NCBI RefSeq assembly: GCF_003364315.1
Contig: NZ_NXLS01000003.1
Coordinates: 124,001-188,000, forward strand
Direction: 5' to 3'
Source of the DNA: Helicobacter ganmani
Lineage (GTDB): Bacteria > Campylobacterota > Campylobacteria > Campylobacterales > Helicobacteraceae
Length of the DNA stretch: 64,000 nucleotides
The notes under the pieces were generated by a model, which was not told the DNA's origin, searched no databases, and was given only the letters and a program-made list of their open reading frames with translations. The translations under genes and the position numbers were made by a program. This document shows, one piece after another, positions 41,638 through 52,121 of this stretch; the stretch's first letter is position 1; each line of letters opens with the position of its first letter.

Positions 41638-44386
41638 AATCCGTATTAGTGAGATTGCTAAAGAACTAAGCAAAACAAGCAAAGAAGTTTTACAAAAAGC
41701 CCAAGAGTTAGGTTTTGAATCCAAAACTGCTTCTAGTAGCGTTACAACCGAGCAAGCGGATATATTATATAATTATATTTTATCTGGTGTAAATCCTGTT
41801 GCGCAATCTCAAGCAAAAGATTCTAAAGAAAGCAAAAAAACTGCAAAAACCAAAAAATCTACCGAAGAGACAAAAAGCAAAACACAGAAGAAAAACCAAG
41901 AAAAACCAAAAGCTACGGCAACCAAAACAACAGGCAAAACCTCTAAAACGCAAAAAGATTCCAAAACAGACACACCAAAAGCTAAAAAAGATTCCGCTAA
42001 AGCACTAGAATCAGACTTACAAATCCAAGAAGATGTTCAAAAAGTTATTCAGGAATTTCAAGATATTTTAGAAGTGCCAGCCGAGGAATCTTTCCAAGAA
42101 ATAGAAGAAGCCAAACCCACAGAATCCAACGCAAGCGAAAGCAAACTTCCTCCGCAAATCTCTCAAGAAAATCCTGCCATTAAACGCACCGGATTAAGAA
42201 TCATCAAAAAACGCGATGTGCGCGAAAGTCAAGAAGAAACACCAAAACTAGAATCCTACAAAGAATCTCCACGCACCTTGCAAGATTTGCTTGGCAACCT
42301 AGAGGACAATCAGGGACGCAACAAAGACAAAAAAAAGAAAAAAGACAAACCAAGTGTGCATACAAGCAAAAATTTGGGACAACAAAAAATAGATTTACTA
42401 GACAATAGAGAATTTTATAGCTCCCACGACGATGACGAAGAAGATATTATTTTGTTTGACTTAAGCGTGCAAGATGAACGCAATATGGAAGAAGAAGATA
42501 ATGAACGCAAAGCCACAACCGAGCGCATTAAGATTCAAAGACATAATCCCTTTATGGAGCAAGGTAGCACACGAAGGTCTAGTCGCAAAAAAGCTCCCAA
42601 AGCGCAAAAAACACAAGAAACAATTAGCGGTATTGTAAAGATTCCAGAGGAAATTCGCGCCTATGAATTTGCTGAAAAAGTTGGTAGAAGCACAAGTGAA
42701 GTCATCAAAGTGCTTTTTGGTCTTGGAATGATGGTAACCAAAAATGACTTTTTAGAAAAAGATGCAATTGAGATTCTAGCTGAAGAGTTTGGAATCCAAA
42801 TAGAATTAATCAACAATGCAGAAGAGCTAGATTACACACAACTAGAAGAGAACAATGACAATGAAAAAGACTTGATTACGCGTGCGCCAGTTGTTACAAT
42901 TATGGGGCATGTTGATCACGGCAAAACTTCCTTGTTAGATTACATCAGAAATACCAAAATAGCCCACGGAGAAGCGGGCGGAATCACACAGCATATTGGT
43001 GCTTATACGATTAACAAAAATGGCAAACAAATCACTTTTATTGATACTCCCGGACACGAAGCATTCAGTGAAATGCGTGCAAGAGGGGCGCAGGCAACTG
43101 ATATTGCAATCATTGTAATTGCCGCAGACGACGGTGTGAAACCCCAAACAATTGAAGCCTTAAACCACGCTAAAGCTGCCAATGCTCCTATTATCATTGC
43201 AGTAAATAAAATTGATAAACCAGAAGCAAACCCAGACAAGCTCAAAGCAGAAGCTGCGGAACTCGGTTTTACTCCGCTAGAATGGGGAGGAAATTATGAG
43301 TTTGTCCATATTTCCGCTAAAAGTGGAGAAGGAATTGATGACTTGCTAGAAACGATTTTATTACAAGCAGAAATTTTAGAACTTAAAGCCAATCCTAACA
43401 AATCTGCGCGTGCAGTTGTGATTGAAAGTAGCCTTGAAAAAGGCAAAGGACCTGTTGCCACATTGATTGTCCAAAATGGAACTTTGCATATAGGGGATAG
43501 TATTATCGCTGACACTGCTTTTGGGCGCGTTCGAGCTATTAGTGATGATTTGGGCAAATCCATTCACAGCATTCCTCCTTCAGGCGTGGGAGTAATCACG
43601 GGCTTAAATGAAGTGCCACCTGCTGGCTCTATCCTCCTTGCGGTAGAAAATGACAATATTGCACGAGATTATGCACAAAAACGTGCGGCACACTTGCGTC
43701 AAAAAGAACTTTCGCATTCTACAAAAGTTTCTTTTGATGAGCTTAGCTCTATGGTAGCACAAGGGCAGCTCAAAAACCTGCCCGCCATTATCAAAGCAGA
43801 CACACAAGGAAGCTTAGAGGCAATTCGCGGAAGCTTAGAAAAACTACAAAACGAGGAAGTGAAAGTCAATATTATTCATAAGGGTGTGGGCGGAATCACA
43901 GAAAGCGACTTGGCTCTTGCGGGGGCAAGTGCGAATTGTGTGATTTTAGGATTCAATGTGCGTCCAACAGGAAGCGTAAAAAATAAGGCGAAAGAACTTG
44001 GAATCCAAATCAAAACCTATTCCATTATTTATTCGCTTTTAGACGATATTAAAGCCTTGCTTGGCGGCTTGCTCTCACCTGTTTTAGAAGAAGAAAACAC
44101 CGGACAAGCGGAAGTGCGCGAGACTTTCAATATTGCCAAAGTCGGAACGATTGCCGGTTGCTTCGTAACTGATGGCGTAATTCAAAGAGGAATCAAGGTG
44201 CGCTTAATCCGCAATGGTGTCGTGATTCATAATGGCAACATTACTTCACTCAAACGTTTTAAAGATGATGCACGCGAAGTGGCAAAAGGCTTTGAATGTG
44301 GAATTATGCTAGAAGATTACAACGACATTCAAGTCGGCGATGTCTTTGAAACCTATAAAGAAGTGGAAAAACAAAGGACGCTTTAA
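41630..44386 (+). CDS. infB: Translation initiation factor IF-2
   Basis: 918 residues. An N-terminal IF2_N domain (1-52), a long Lys/Glu/Ser-rich linker (about 55-330) and a second IF2_N domain (about 342-395) lead to the GTPase. G1 is GHVDHGKTS (about 425-433), with DTPGHEAF and NKID following. Domains II, III and the C-terminal fMet-tRNA-binding domain complete it. It delivers initiator tRNA to the 30S subunit. Its stop overlaps the rbfA start by one base. Confidence 0.97.
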   Translation: MDKIRISEIAKELSKTSKEVLQKAQELGFESKTASSSVTTEQADILYNYILSGVNPVAQSQAKDSKESKKTAKTKKSTEETKSKTQKKNQEKPKATATKTTGKTSKTQKDSKTDTPKAKKDSAKALESDLQIQEDVQKVIQEFQDILEVPAEESFQEIEEAKPTESNASESKLPPQISQENPAIKRTGLRIIKKRDVRESQEETPKLESYKESPRTLQDLLGNLEDNQGRNKDKKKKKDKPSVHTSKNLGQQKIDLLDNREFYSSHDDDEEDIILFDLSVQDERNMEEEDNERKATTERIKIQRHNPFMEQGSTRRSSRKKAPKAQKTQETISGIVKIPEEIRAYEFAEKVGRSTSEVIKVLFGLGMMVTKNDFLEKDAIEILAEEFGIQIELINNAEELDYTQLEENNDNEKDLITRAPVVTIMGHVDHGKTSLLDYIRNTKIAHGEAGGITQHIGAYTINKNGKQITFIDTPGHEAFSEMRARGAQATDIAIIVIAADDGVKPQTIEALNHAKAANAPIIIAVNKIDKPEANPDKLKAEAAELGFTPLEWGGNYEFVHISAKSGEGIDDLLETILLQAEILELKANPNKSARAVVIESSLEKGKGPVATLIVQNGTLHIGDSIIADTAFGRVRAISDDLGKSIHSIPPSGVGVITGLNEVPPAGSILLAVENDNIARDYAQKRAAHLRQKELSHSTKVSFDELSSMVAQGQLKNLPAIIKADTQGSLEAIRGSLEKLQNEEVKVNIIHKGVGGITESDLALAGASANCVILGFNVRPTGSVKNKAKELGIQIKTYSIIYSLLDDIKALLGGLLSPVLEEENTGQAEVRETFNIAKVGTIAGCFVTDGVIQRGIKVRLIRNGVVIHNGNITSLKRFKDDAREVAKGFECGIMLEDYNDIQVGDVFETYKEVEKQRTL

Positions 44387-44769
44387 TGCAAGACATTAAG
44401 CTTGCTCGCACACAATCTTTACTGAAAGAGATTCTACCAAGTGCATTAGCAAACCTCAATGACACGCGCCTAAATTCTCTCAATGTAATAGAGGTTAAAT
44501 GTTCGCGTGGTAAATATTTTGCCGAAGTTTTCCTAAACGCTCCTTTTGCAACCCAACAAGAAAAAGCAGAGATTCTAACCCAACTCAAAAAAGCACGCGG
44601 AATTATCAAGGAATATTGCTTAGAAGAAACGGGCTGGTTTCGTTGTCCAGACTTCAAATTTAGCTTTGACACAACCTTAGAACAAGAAAATCGTTTGGAT
44701 AAAATCTTTGATACACTCCAAAAAGAGCGCGAAAGCAAACAAAAGGGGAAAAATGACACTTGCTCCTGA
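44386..44769 (+). CDS. rbfA: Ribosome-binding factor A
   Basis: 127 residues, single KH-type fold; needed for 16S rRNA 5' helix maturation and cold growth. It starts LARTQSLLKEILPSALANLN and has the LKKARGIIKEYCLEETG segment. The start is TAATG-coupled to infB. The end overlaps the rimP start by 17 bp. Confidence 0.88.
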   Translation: MQDIKLARTQSLLKEILPSALANLNDTRLNSLNVIEVKCSRGKYFAEVFLNAPFATQQEKAEILTQLKKARGIIKEYCLEETGWFRCPDFKFSFDTTLEQENRLDKIFDTLQKERESKQKGKNDTCS

Positions 44770-45211
44770 TTTAGAAATCAAAATCAAAATATTAATAGAA
44801 AGTCTAGGTTTTACTCTTTATGATATTTTTAATATTAAAGAAAATGAGAATCAGATTTTGCGTATTTGTATCACAAAGTCAAATAGAGAGGATTCCGCTA
44901 GTGTAACACTTGAAGATTGCCAAGAAGTAAGCCTTGCTCTTTCGCCTTTGCTAGATGTTGAAATGCCAAATTCTGAAAAGTATTTTTTAGAAGTTAGTTC
45001 ACCCGGAATTGAACGCACGCTTAGAACCCTTGCACATTATCAAAACGCCATAGGAGAACTTGTCAAAATCAAAACCATAAACAAAAAAGAATTCAAAGGC
45101 AAACTTTTACAAGTGAATCAAAACACTCTTACCCTAGAAGATACTCAAGCAAATATGCAAATAATCCCACTAGAGTCTATCAAAAAAGCTCAAACCTACT
45201 TTGAATGGTAG
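44753..45211 (+). CDS. rimP: Ribosome maturation factor RimP
   Basis: 152 residues from the ATG at 44753, preceded by AAAGGGGAAA; the frame upstream lies within rbfA. It acts in 30S assembly. Family blocks are IESLGFTLYDIFNIKEN, LEDCQEVSLALSPLLD, YFLEVSSPGIERTL, then the C-terminal Sm-like barrel. It overlaps ribD by 7 bp. Confidence 0.92.
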   Translation: MTLAPDLEIKIKILIESLGFTLYDIFNIKENENQILRICITKSNREDSASVTLEDCQEVSLALSPLLDVEMPNSEKYFLEVSSPGIERTLRTLAHYQNAIGELVKIKTINKKEFKGKLLQVNQNTLTLEDTQANMQIIPLESIKKAQTYFEW

Positions 45212-46296
45212 TCTCTCACGTGCAAAATATAGGCACAGATGAATTTTATTTGAATCTTTGCTTGCAAAGTGCGTGGCAAAACCAACTCATCACACTGCCA
45301 AATCCCGCTGTAAGCGCACTCATATTAGACCAATATGGCACAATTTTAAGCCTAGAATCGCACCAAGAATGTGGCAAACCACACGCAGAAGTGCTTGCTC
45401 TTCAAAAAGCCTATGCAAAACTAAGCGGCGATTGTGAAATCTTGCGACTAAGCGATTCTGCGCAAATCCATCAGTATTTGCTCAAATGCTCCCAAAATCT
45501 TTTTAATAAGACTACGATTTATGTCAGCCTAGAACCTTGCGGTAGTCATAAATGCGGTAGAACTCCCTCTTGCACAAGTCTTTTAAAAGCACTAAAACCA
45601 AAACGCATTATTATTGCCACACAAGATAGAAGCCAAAACGCTAAAGGCGGGGCGGAGGAACTAGAACAATGCGGAATCCCTGTAACAAAAGCTTGGGAAA
45701 CAAAAAACTTAACTTCCATTCATCAATGCGCAAACTCTCTCTTGTATCCCTTCAATGCCCTGCAAACAAAAGGGCGATTCTTACTCTACAAATATGCTTG
45801 CAGGCTAGATGGTAGCATTAATGGCGGACAAATCAGCTCAAAAGCAGCCCAAAGCAAAATGCACGATTATCGCGCAAAAGCAGATTTTTTGCTCCTTTCT
45901 GGCAAAACAATAAGAGAAGATAAGCCGACACTTGATGCAAGATTTGCAAGTTTGGAATCCAAACGCCCTCCAAATATCTTAATATTAACGCGTGATAATA
46001 ATTTCTCTACTGATGCACCACTTTTTGATATACCAAACAGAGAGGTAAAAATATTAAATCAAATAAACCCTACATTACAAAATATTAATGGGTTTATAAT
46101 GTGTGAGGGCGGAGCAGAACTCCTAAGTGCATTACAGCCACATATAGATATGCTTCTTGTGATTTTACAACCAAGCTTTAATGCAGATTTTACTCTCACA
46201 ATGCACCTAAGACTCTCCTTTCATCTTGTCCATAGTATGCAAATAGGAGAAGATTTGTTTTTATGGCTTTTACCCAAAAATCAACCAATGCTTTAA
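45205..46296 (+). CDS. ribD: Riboflavin biosynthesis bifunctional deaminase/reductase RibD
   Basis: 363 residues. The N-terminal deaminase has zinc ligands His60 in HAEVLAL and Cys112/Cys123 in PCGSHKCGRTPSC, two residues longer between cysteines than the usual PCxxxGRTPPC. The C-terminal reductase (about 190-363; DGSINGGQISSKAAQ) uses NADPH. It converts the pyrimidine intermediate in two steps. It is the last gene of the rnpM operon. Confidence 0.93.
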   Translation: MVVSHVQNIGTDEFYLNLCLQSAWQNQLITLPNPAVSALILDQYGTILSLESHQECGKPHAEVLALQKAYAKLSGDCEILRLSDSAQIHQYLLKCSQNLFNKTTIYVSLEPCGSHKCGRTPSCTSLLKALKPKRIIIATQDRSQNAKGGAEELEQCGIPVTKAWETKNLTSIHQCANSLLYPFNALQTKGRFLLYKYACRLDGSINGGQISSKAAQSKMHDYRAKADFLLLSGKTIREDKPTLDARFASLESKRPPNILILTRDNNFSTDAPLFDIPNREVKILNQINPTLQNINGFIMCEGGAELLSALQPHIDMLLVILQPSFNADFTLTMHLRLSFHLVHSMQIGEDLFLWLLPKNQPML

Positions 46297-46357
46297 TTCT
46301 TTGCATTTGTATCCCTAATGAGCAAAACAATCCGCTGCGTCCTTTGCAAGATTCCAT

Positions 46358-47257
46358 TTATTGCTTGCTTTGCTCCAAAACATATTCCTCAAATTTTAAC
46401 AAAATTGGATTATGAAGCTGACTTCGACGCTTAAGCGAATAAAAAGATTGCTCTAGGGGTAAATTTTTAATTTTAATGGGGAATAAGACTTTATTTTCTA
46501 ACTCTTTTCTAATAGCAATTTCAGAAAAGACAGACAATGCGCCCTCACAAATCACCAAATCCTTAATTGCTGTTGTGCAATTTAGCTCAATAAAAATTGG
46601 AATCTCAACCCCGAGTTTTGCCAAAGCACCCACAAATTGTTCCCTCTGCCCCGAACCATATTCTCTCAAAATCCACATCTTGTCTAGTAAATCCTTAATG
46701 TCCCTTGTGCGCGAGGCGAGAATAAAATCATTGCTCGCCACAATCAAAGAATCCGTATGCAACATTTCACTCACCAACCCTTCGGTGCTCGCATATTGCG
46801 AAGAAATATCTCCCTCTACAAGTGCCAAATCCACCGCACCTTTTTTGATTTGTTCAAAACATTCCTTAAAATGGGCAACCTGTAATTTCAGCCTAACTTT
46901 TCTGTGTGTTTTGGCAAACTCAAAAACAATTTTAGGCAAAAAATATTCACTAATTGTATGCGTTGCAACAATACTTAATTCTCCTGTAATCTCTTGAGAA
47001 TCTGTGCGCTCCAAACTCTCAAGACTTGCATAATATCCTTGCACTACCTCTAGCCACATTCCGCCTAGAAATAATGCTCTTGAAGTTGGCACTAGCTTCT
47101 TTCCAATGCGTTCAAAAAGCGGAAAACCCGCAAGTTTTTCTAATCGCTTCACCACTATGGATACATTAGGTTGTGAGATAGAGAATCGTTCGGCTGTTTG
47201 TGTAGGACTTTTACTCTTTAACAAATCTAAAAATATCTCTAAATCCTTAATTTTCAT
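46358..47257 (-). CDS. LysR-family transcriptional regulator
   Basis: 299 residues from the ATG at 47257 (GGGG about 7 nt upstream); a longer start overlaps rsmD further. The N-terminal winged helix-turn-helix runs over 1-60 (LKSKSPTQTAERFSISQPNV, VSIVVKRLEKLAGFPLFER) and a periplasmic-binding-like effector domain follows (about 88-290). Targets and effector are unknown; no divergent metabolic gene is present, so its regulon is elsewhere. Confidence 0.9.
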   Translation of the reverse strand: MKIKDLEIFLDLLKSKSPTQTAERFSISQPNVSIVVKRLEKLAGFPLFERIGKKLVPTSRALFLGGMWLEVVQGYYASLESLERTDSQEITGELSIVATHTISEYFLPKIVFEFAKTHRKVRLKLQVAHFKECFEQIKKGAVDLALVEGDISSQYASTEGLVSEMLHTDSLIVASNDFILASRTRDIKDLLDKMWILREYGSGQREQFVGALAKLGVEIPIFIELNCTTAIKDLVICEGALSVFSEIAIRKELENKVLFPIKIKNLPLEQSFYSLKRRSQLHNPILLKFEEYVLEQSKQ

Positions 47258-47855
47258 TTTGCACCCCTGATTCAAAATAGCTCAAAGAACTCCTACCAAA
47301 TTTCTTCGTTTTTATGAGCGTAAAACTACCAATATGCGTTGGAATCTCCAAAGAGGAAATATGCTCCAACACAAGCAAATCAAAAAGATTTTTATCCAAA
47401 TCCTCTATCATTTGATAACATCTTTCGTAAATATCTTGCATTGTGTTGCGCACATTAAAAGGTGGGTCAATATATCCAATACTAGGGGATTTCAATATTT
47501 TCAAAGCAAGCTTATAATGATTAAAAGTATCGCCCAAGAAGACACGATAGTTTTCATTGTTTTGACAAGTACTTTGCAAATTTGCTTTTAAAATCTCGCA
47601 AGCCTTTTTATCACTCTCAAAAAACAATGCAAATCTTGCTCCACGACTAAGTGCTTCTATCCCGATACTTCCGCTCCCGGCAAAAAATTCTACAAAACTT
47701 GCTCCCACAATGCCACTATTTAAAGTATTAAAAAACGATTCCTTTAGAATTGCTTTAGAAGAGCGCGTCGTATCCAAAGAAGCCATTTGCAACTTGCGTC
47801 CCTTATAGATTCCACCTAAAATTCTCAAGGTAGATTTGGGAGGATTTTTAAGCAT
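47247..47855 (-). CDS. rsmD: 16S rRNA (guanine(966)-N2)-methyltransferase
   Basis: 202 residues from the ATG at 47855, preceded by AAGGG. SAM-binding motif FVEFFAGSGSIGIEALSRGA near residue 52 and catalytic IDPPF. RILGGIYKGRKLQ marks the family N-terminus. It methylates G966 of 16S rRNA. It overlaps its upstream neighbour by 8 bp and the LysR gene by 11 bp, indicating one transcript. Confidence 0.92.
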   Translation of the reverse strand: MLKNPPKSTLRILGGIYKGRKLQMASLDTTRSSKAILKESFFNTLNSGIVGASFVEFFAGSGSIGIEALSRGARFALFFESDKKACEILKANLQSTCQNNENYRVFLGDTFNHYKLALKILKSPSIGYIDPPFNVRNTMQDIYERCYQMIEDLDKNLFDLLVLEHISSLEIPTHIGSFTLIKTKKFGRSSLSYFESGVQNEN

Positions 47856-48324
47856 TTTTGCCCTTATAATGCTCCAAAACAATCGTTTGAATTTCTTTTG
47901 CAAAACTGCGTAAAACTTCCTCAATTTTCGTATTCAAATCAGAATCCTCAAAAAGAGGCGGAATCTCTTGCTTTAAATTATCCAAACGATTAAAATCACC
48001 AAAACCACTAGAGCTTGACTTAATAAAATCCTCTCCTTGCAAATCCTGATAACTCCTAGATTCCTCATTTTGCGATTCTTGCATTGCTCTGCCTCTGATT
48101 TTTCTATCAAAAGCCTCTAGTTCTTGTAGTAGAATTTCTCGCGTAAAAGGAATCTTAAGGTTTGCCTCCTCAAAATCTCCGATTAAGAATACAGGTTTTT
48201 GGGATTCTACAAGTTGTGTCGCGACGACAAAATCACAAAGCTTATAACTTGTAAGATATTCCTTTAAATACATCTCCAAACTGCGGTCTAACAACAAAGA
48301 ATCGCAAATCAGCGCAATTTTCAT
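47848..48324 (-). CDS. Hypothetical protein (158 aa)
   Basis: 158 residues, soluble. The N-terminal 65 residues look like a small alpha/beta domain (MKIALICDSLLLDRSLEMYL; KPVFLIGDFEEANLKIPF). A Ser/Gln-rich linker and a helical C-terminus (LNTKIEEVLRSFAKEIQTIV) follow. No family is recognised; it appears to be an epsilonproteobacterial conserved gene placed before rsmD. The start codon follows TATAAT by 29 nt. Confidence 0.7.
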   Translation of the reverse strand: MKIALICDSLLLDRSLEMYLKEYLTSYKLCDFVVATQLVESQKPVFLIGDFEEANLKIPFTREILLQELEAFDRKIRGRAMQESQNEESRSYQDLQGEDFIKSSSSGFGDFNRLDNLKQEIPPLFEDSDLNTKIEEVLRSFAKEIQTIVLEHYKGKNA

Positions 48325-48352
48325 AATAGAATCCTTACAAAATATTTTATCA

Positions 48353-48358
48353 ATTATA
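48353..48358 (-). promoter_or_regulatory. -10 box for the 158-aa gene / rsmD / LysR unit
   Basis: TATAAT on the minus strand, 29 nt before the start codon at 48324. Confidence 0.5.
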
Positions 48359-48433
48359 GCGGAATCTTTACAAAAATTTTAGAATTTTTATCAAGCTTAA
48401 GCGCAAAATTCTTGCATTTAGAATCTTTTTTGC

Positions 48434-48439
48434 TATAAT
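48434..48439 (+). promoter_or_regulatory. -10 box for the aroQ-flagellar gene cluster
   Basis: TATAAT, 24 nt before the aroQ start. No sigma-54 or sigma-28 box is visible ahead of the cluster, so expression looks housekeeping. Confidence 0.6.
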
Positions 48440-48463
48440 TTAAAAATTTTAAAAGGAGCAAAA

Positions 48464-48958
48464 ATGAAAGCAATGGTAATCCAAGGTCCCAATCTCAATA
48501 TGCTAGGGATTCGCGACCCGCGTATCTATGGACCAGCAAAGCTTGAAACAATCCACCAAAACATCAAACAACACGCTGAACAAATCGGCTTAGAGGTGGA
48601 TTTTTTTCAAAGCAATTTTGAAGGCGAAATCGTAGATAAAATCCAAGAATGCTTAGGACAATACGATGGAATTATTATCAATCCCGCCGCTTACTCACAC
48701 ACTTCTGTTGCGATTCGGGACGCAATTTCTGCTGTCAATTTACCAACGATTGAAGTGCATATTAGCAATATTCACTCAAGAGAAGATTTCCGACACAAAA
48801 GCTTAACTGCTGCGGTATGCGCTGGCGTTATTGCGGGCTTTGGTCCAATGGGTTATCATCTTGCTTTACAAGGACTTGTTCAGATTCTCACTGAATTAAA
48901 CGCAATCAAAGAAGCGCGCAAGCAAGCGGCTGCACAAAACGCACAACCCCAACAATAA
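48464..48958 (+). CDS. aroQ: 3-dehydroquinate dehydratase type II
   Basis: Shikimate pathway, dehydrates 3-dehydroquinate; dodecameric class. 164 residues. [17 protein letters not shown] with the catalytic Tyr near residue 24, [16 protein letters not shown], and [16 protein letters not shown] with the active-site His and Arg. A Gln/Ala-rich tail of about 15 residues is present. AAAAGGAG precedes the ATG. Confidence 0.96.
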   Translation: MKAMVIQGPNLNMLGIRDPRIYGPAKLETIHQNIKQHAEQIGLEVDFFQSNFEGEIVDKIQECLGQYDGIIINPAAYSHTSVAIRDAISAVNLPTIEVHISNIHSREDFRHKSLTAAVCAGVIAGFGPMGYHLALQGLVQILTELNAIKEARKQAAAQNAQPQQ

Positions 48959-48975
48959 CACCCTAGGAGGGCAAA

Positions 48976-50019
48976 TTGGAAAACTTTATCATCAAAGACG
49001 AAAATGCCCTTTATTTTGAAGTGGGTTATAGTTGCGATAACGCTCTTTTTATCGCTTATGGCAAGCAGGGCTATTTCATTACCGATGGACGTTATCAAAC
49101 CGAGGCGCAAGAGTCTATCAAGCAAGACAAATATGCTGTGGAGATTCTTATTTCTCGTAATCTTATTCGCACTGCACGTGCAATTTTCAAAAAATACGAA
49201 AAATCCACCTTTTACTTCAATCCACAAGAATTTTCAGTATTTGCATTTGAAAAGCTAAAAAATAATCTTAAAATTAACTTTATTCCTAAACTAAACTTTC
49301 ACCAAGAAAAACGAATCCTCAAAACTGCACAAGAAATAGAGCTTTTACACCATTCTCAAAAGCTCAACTTCAAAGCTTTTGCCAAGTTTGCGCAATTCCT
49401 TAGCGAAAAGGGTGTAGATTGCGAAGAATCTTACCTTCATTTCAAAACGCAAGAATTTTTGAGTAAGCAAGGTAAATTTGATTTAAGCTTCAATCCCATT
49501 GTAGGAATCAACAAAAATGCTGCAAAACCGCACGCCCTGCCCTCAAACGACAAATTGCAAAAAGGTGATTTATTGCTTTTTGATGCGGGATTGAAATACA
49601 AACGTTATTGCTCTGATATGACACGTACAGGGTATTTTGGCAAAAATGGAATCTGTTTTTCTAAAGAACAAAAATTCAAAAACAAAGAGTTGCAAAAAAT
49701 CTATGACATTGTGCTAAAAGCCCAAGAATGTGCAATCAAAGGCGCAAAAGTAGGAATGCTTGCCTGCGAAGTAGATGCTCTTGCGCGTAATGTGATTGAA
49801 AAAGCGGGATATGGCAAATATTTCGTGCATTCCACAGGACACGGAATCGGACTAGATATCCACGAGTTGCCTGTCATTTCGGCACGCTCTCAAACGATTC
49901 TGCAAGAAAGTATGGTATTTTCTATTGAGCCGGGCATTTATATTCCCCATCATTATGGCGTGCGCATTGAAGATTTAGTCGTATTACAAAGAGATGGTGC
50001 GCGTGTGCTTGGAATCTAA
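48976..50019 (+). CDS. pepQ: M24-family Xaa-Pro aminopeptidase-like metallopeptidase
   Basis: 347 residues. The start is a TTG at 48976 with AGGAGG 5 nt upstream. A small N-terminal creatinase-like domain (1-115) precedes the pita-bread fold. Metal ligands are visible: LLFDAGLKYKRYCSDMTRT (two Asp), HSTGHGIGLDIHE (His), FSIEPGIYIP (Glu) and VRIEDLVV (Glu). It cleaves proline-containing peptides in the cytoplasm. It shares the H. pylori position between aroQ and folK. Confidence 0.92.
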   Translation: MENFIIKDENALYFEVGYSCDNALFIAYGKQGYFITDGRYQTEAQESIKQDKYAVEILISRNLIRTARAIFKKYEKSTFYFNPQEFSVFAFEKLKNNLKINFIPKLNFHQEKRILKTAQEIELLHHSQKLNFKAFAKFAQFLSEKGVDCEESYLHFKTQEFLSKQGKFDLSFNPIVGINKNAAKPHALPSNDKLQKGDLLLFDAGLKYKRYCSDMTRTGYFGKNGICFSKEQKFKNKELQKIYDIVLKAQECAIKGAKVGMLACEVDALARNVIEKAGYGKYFVHSTGHGIGLDIHELPVISARSQTILQESMVFSIEPGIYIPHHYGVRIEDLVVLQRDGARVLGI

Positions 50020-50020
50020 A

Positions 50021-50680
50021 ATGCAATCATTTTCGCCCCATAAAACCAATTGTTTAACTTCCAAAAAGCAGAAATTCTACTGCACCAAATCACAAAATTT
50101 GCATTACTTTGGAATCAAAACCTACCGACAAATCAAAATAAACCCTAAAATGACGCGTCTAATTTATGCACTTCCTCCCCTACAAGGTAAATTTTTTGCA
50201 TTGCAATCCAAGACTCCGCGATTCACTCTTGTGCGCCCACCCAATCCCTATCGTTCTTTTAAGGCATACCAACAACTTAAACAATACGCAATTTTAGGAA
50301 TCGGGGCAAATTGTGGCGAATGTTTAATTACATTTTGGAAGCTTTTTAAGAGGTTCAAAAAGAAAAATGTTATAATTTCTTTTTCATCTATTTTAAAAAA
50401 TCCAGCTTTTGGCTGGGAAGCACAAGCAGATTTTTATAATGCAGTTTTATGGGTAAAAACTAAGCTTGGCTATGTAGAATTTTGGAGTTTTTGTGCGTAT
50501 TTAGAACGTATGTTTGGGCGGAATCGCAAACGACCTTTTAAAAATGCTCCGCGCACTTTGGATATTGATATTATTGGTTTTAAAAATCAATTCTTACGTT
50601 TTAAACATTTACAGATTCCACATATTGCGTGGTCTCTTAGAGAAAGCGTGAGGATTCCATTACTAGAGAGGAAGGTATGA
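50021..50680 (+). CDS. folK: 2-amino-4-hydroxy-6-hydroxymethyldihydropteridine pyrophosphokinase
   Basis: Folate pathway kinase (HPPK). 219 residues; about 70 N-terminal residues (MQSFSPHKTN...) are extra compared with the E. coli enzyme, as in related helicobacters. The core has LGIGANCGECL near residue 88, ERMFGRNRKRPFKNAPRTLD with the ATP-binding Arg and Asp residues, and DIDIIGF. The start was set at 50021, right after the peptidase stop. It overlaps flhF by 4 bp. Confidence 0.88.
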   Translation: MQSFSPHKTNCLTSKKQKFYCTKSQNLHYFGIKTYRQIKINPKMTRLIYALPPLQGKFFALQSKTPRFTLVRPPNPYRSFKAYQQLKQYAILGIGANCGECLITFWKLFKRFKKKNVIISFSSILKNPAFGWEAQADFYNAVLWVKTKLGYVEFWSFCAYLERMFGRNRKRPFKNAPRTLDIDIIGFKNQFLRFKHLQIPHIAWSLRESVRIPLLERKV

Positions 50681-52119
50681 AACTATTTACTTATACGGGA
50701 GAAAGTTCAGCTGCAGCCTTAGCGCAAGCCAAAGCCGAGCTTGGCGATGAATTTTCAATCATCTCACAAAAAAAATTAAGTGAGGGAGGATATGAAATTT
50801 CTGTCGCCATTAGCGAAGAAGACTTAAAAGAAGCTAAGGTTAAAGCTGAACGAGAAAAGCAAAAAAATGAAACCTTGGCAGCAAAAAGCAATAGTATTGC
50901 TGATAGATTGGAATTGATTGCACAAAAGGAGTTAGAAAAAAAACGTATGGCACAAACTCTATCTAGCACGCTCCCCGAAGATGTTTCTTTACAACTTTCC
51001 GATGCAGTGCGCCAAATCTCGCAGATTGCTGGCGTTGCCTCTAAAATTCCTCCAAAATCTCCTTATCCAACACCTCTAGCGCAGATTCCAAAAGAATCTT
51101 CCTCTCAACCCCAAAACAAAGAGAAAGAAGAAAGACCAAAGCAGGCGCAAAACAACAAAGAATCGCAAATAGAAAACAAAAAGAAAGAATCCTCACTTGA
51201 AAATAATGATTTGCGCTTGATTCGGGGTGAAATTGATAGACTAAACGACAAACTCAAACTTATCCAAAATATGTTTTGGGAGGAGCGAGGACCCAAACGT
51301 GATGGGCTAATTATCCCGCACGAATTTGCAGAAATTTACAGAATCACCAAAGCAAGTGGTATGGCAAAAGAGCATTTAGAAAAGATTATGCAGCTGACTT
51401 TGGAATTAATGCCCATTAAAATGCGCGAAAACTCTGTGCTTATCAAGCGATATTTTAGAGAAGTTTTGCGCAAAATGGTATATGCAAGAGCAGAGAATCT
51501 AAGCAGCAATGCCAAAAACATTATGATGTTAGTTGGACCCACAGGAGTGGGCAAAACAACGACTTTAGCAAAACTTGCCGCACGTTATTCAAGACTTTTA
51601 AACAAAAACTACAAAGTAGGAATCATTACTTTGGATACTTACCGAATCGGTGCAGTGGATCAATTAATGTTTTATGCTAAAAAGATGAAATTAAGTATAG
51701 ATACCGTAGTAGATACAGAGGAGTTTGTTAATGCGCTAGATTCCTTGAAATATTGCGATTATATTTTGATTGATACGGTGGGCAGCTCACAGCACGATAG
51801 GGCGAAGCTAGAATCCCTCAAAAGCTTTGTCAATGCCGACCCAAATACCAAAATTGATGTGAGCTTAGTGATGAGTGCAACCACAAAATACGAAGACTTA
51901 AAGGATATTTATCATACTTTTTCTACTTTAGGAATTGACACCTTGCTTTTTACGAAACTAGACGAAACGCATAGCTATGGCAATATTTTTTCTTTGATTT
52001 ACGAGACTAAAAAACCGGTAAGCTATTTTTCTATTGGTCAAGAAGTGCCAAACGATTTGAATGTTGCGACAAGCGATTTCTTGATTGATTGCTTGCTAGA
52101 TGGGCTTATTAAAGGCTAA
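50677..52119 (+). CDS. flhF: Flagellar biosynthesis GTPase FlhF
   Basis: SRP-type GTPase that sets the polar site and number of flagella and, in Campylobacter/Helicobacter, is needed for sigma-54 flagellar gene expression. 480 residues. A basic N-terminal B domain and a Lys/Gln/Pro-rich linker (about 120-200) precede the NG domain with P-loop GPTGVGKTTTLAKLA (about 286-300). ITLDTYRIGAVDQL, LIDTVGSSQHD and FTKLDET follow. It is coupled to flhG (2-bp gap). Confidence 0.96.
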   Translation: MKLFTYTGESSAAALAQAKAELGDEFSIISQKKLSEGGYEISVAISEEDLKEAKVKAEREKQKNETLAAKSNSIADRLELIAQKELEKKRMAQTLSSTLPEDVSLQLSDAVRQISQIAGVASKIPPKSPYPTPLAQIPKESSSQPQNKEKEERPKQAQNNKESQIENKKKESSLENNDLRLIRGEIDRLNDKLKLIQNMFWEERGPKRDGLIIPHEFAEIYRITKASGMAKEHLEKIMQLTLELMPIKMRENSVLIKRYFREVLRKMVYARAENLSSNAKNIMMLVGPTGVGKTTTLAKLAARYSRLLNKNYKVGIITLDTYRIGAVDQLMFYAKKMKLSIDTVVDTEEFVNALDSLKYCDYILIDTVGSSQHDRAKLESLKSFVNADPNTKIDVSLVMSATTKYEDLKDIYHTFSTLGIDTLLFTKLDETHSYGNIFSLIYETKKPVSYFSIGQEVPNDLNVATSDFLIDCLLDGLIKG

Positions 52120-52121
52120 AA

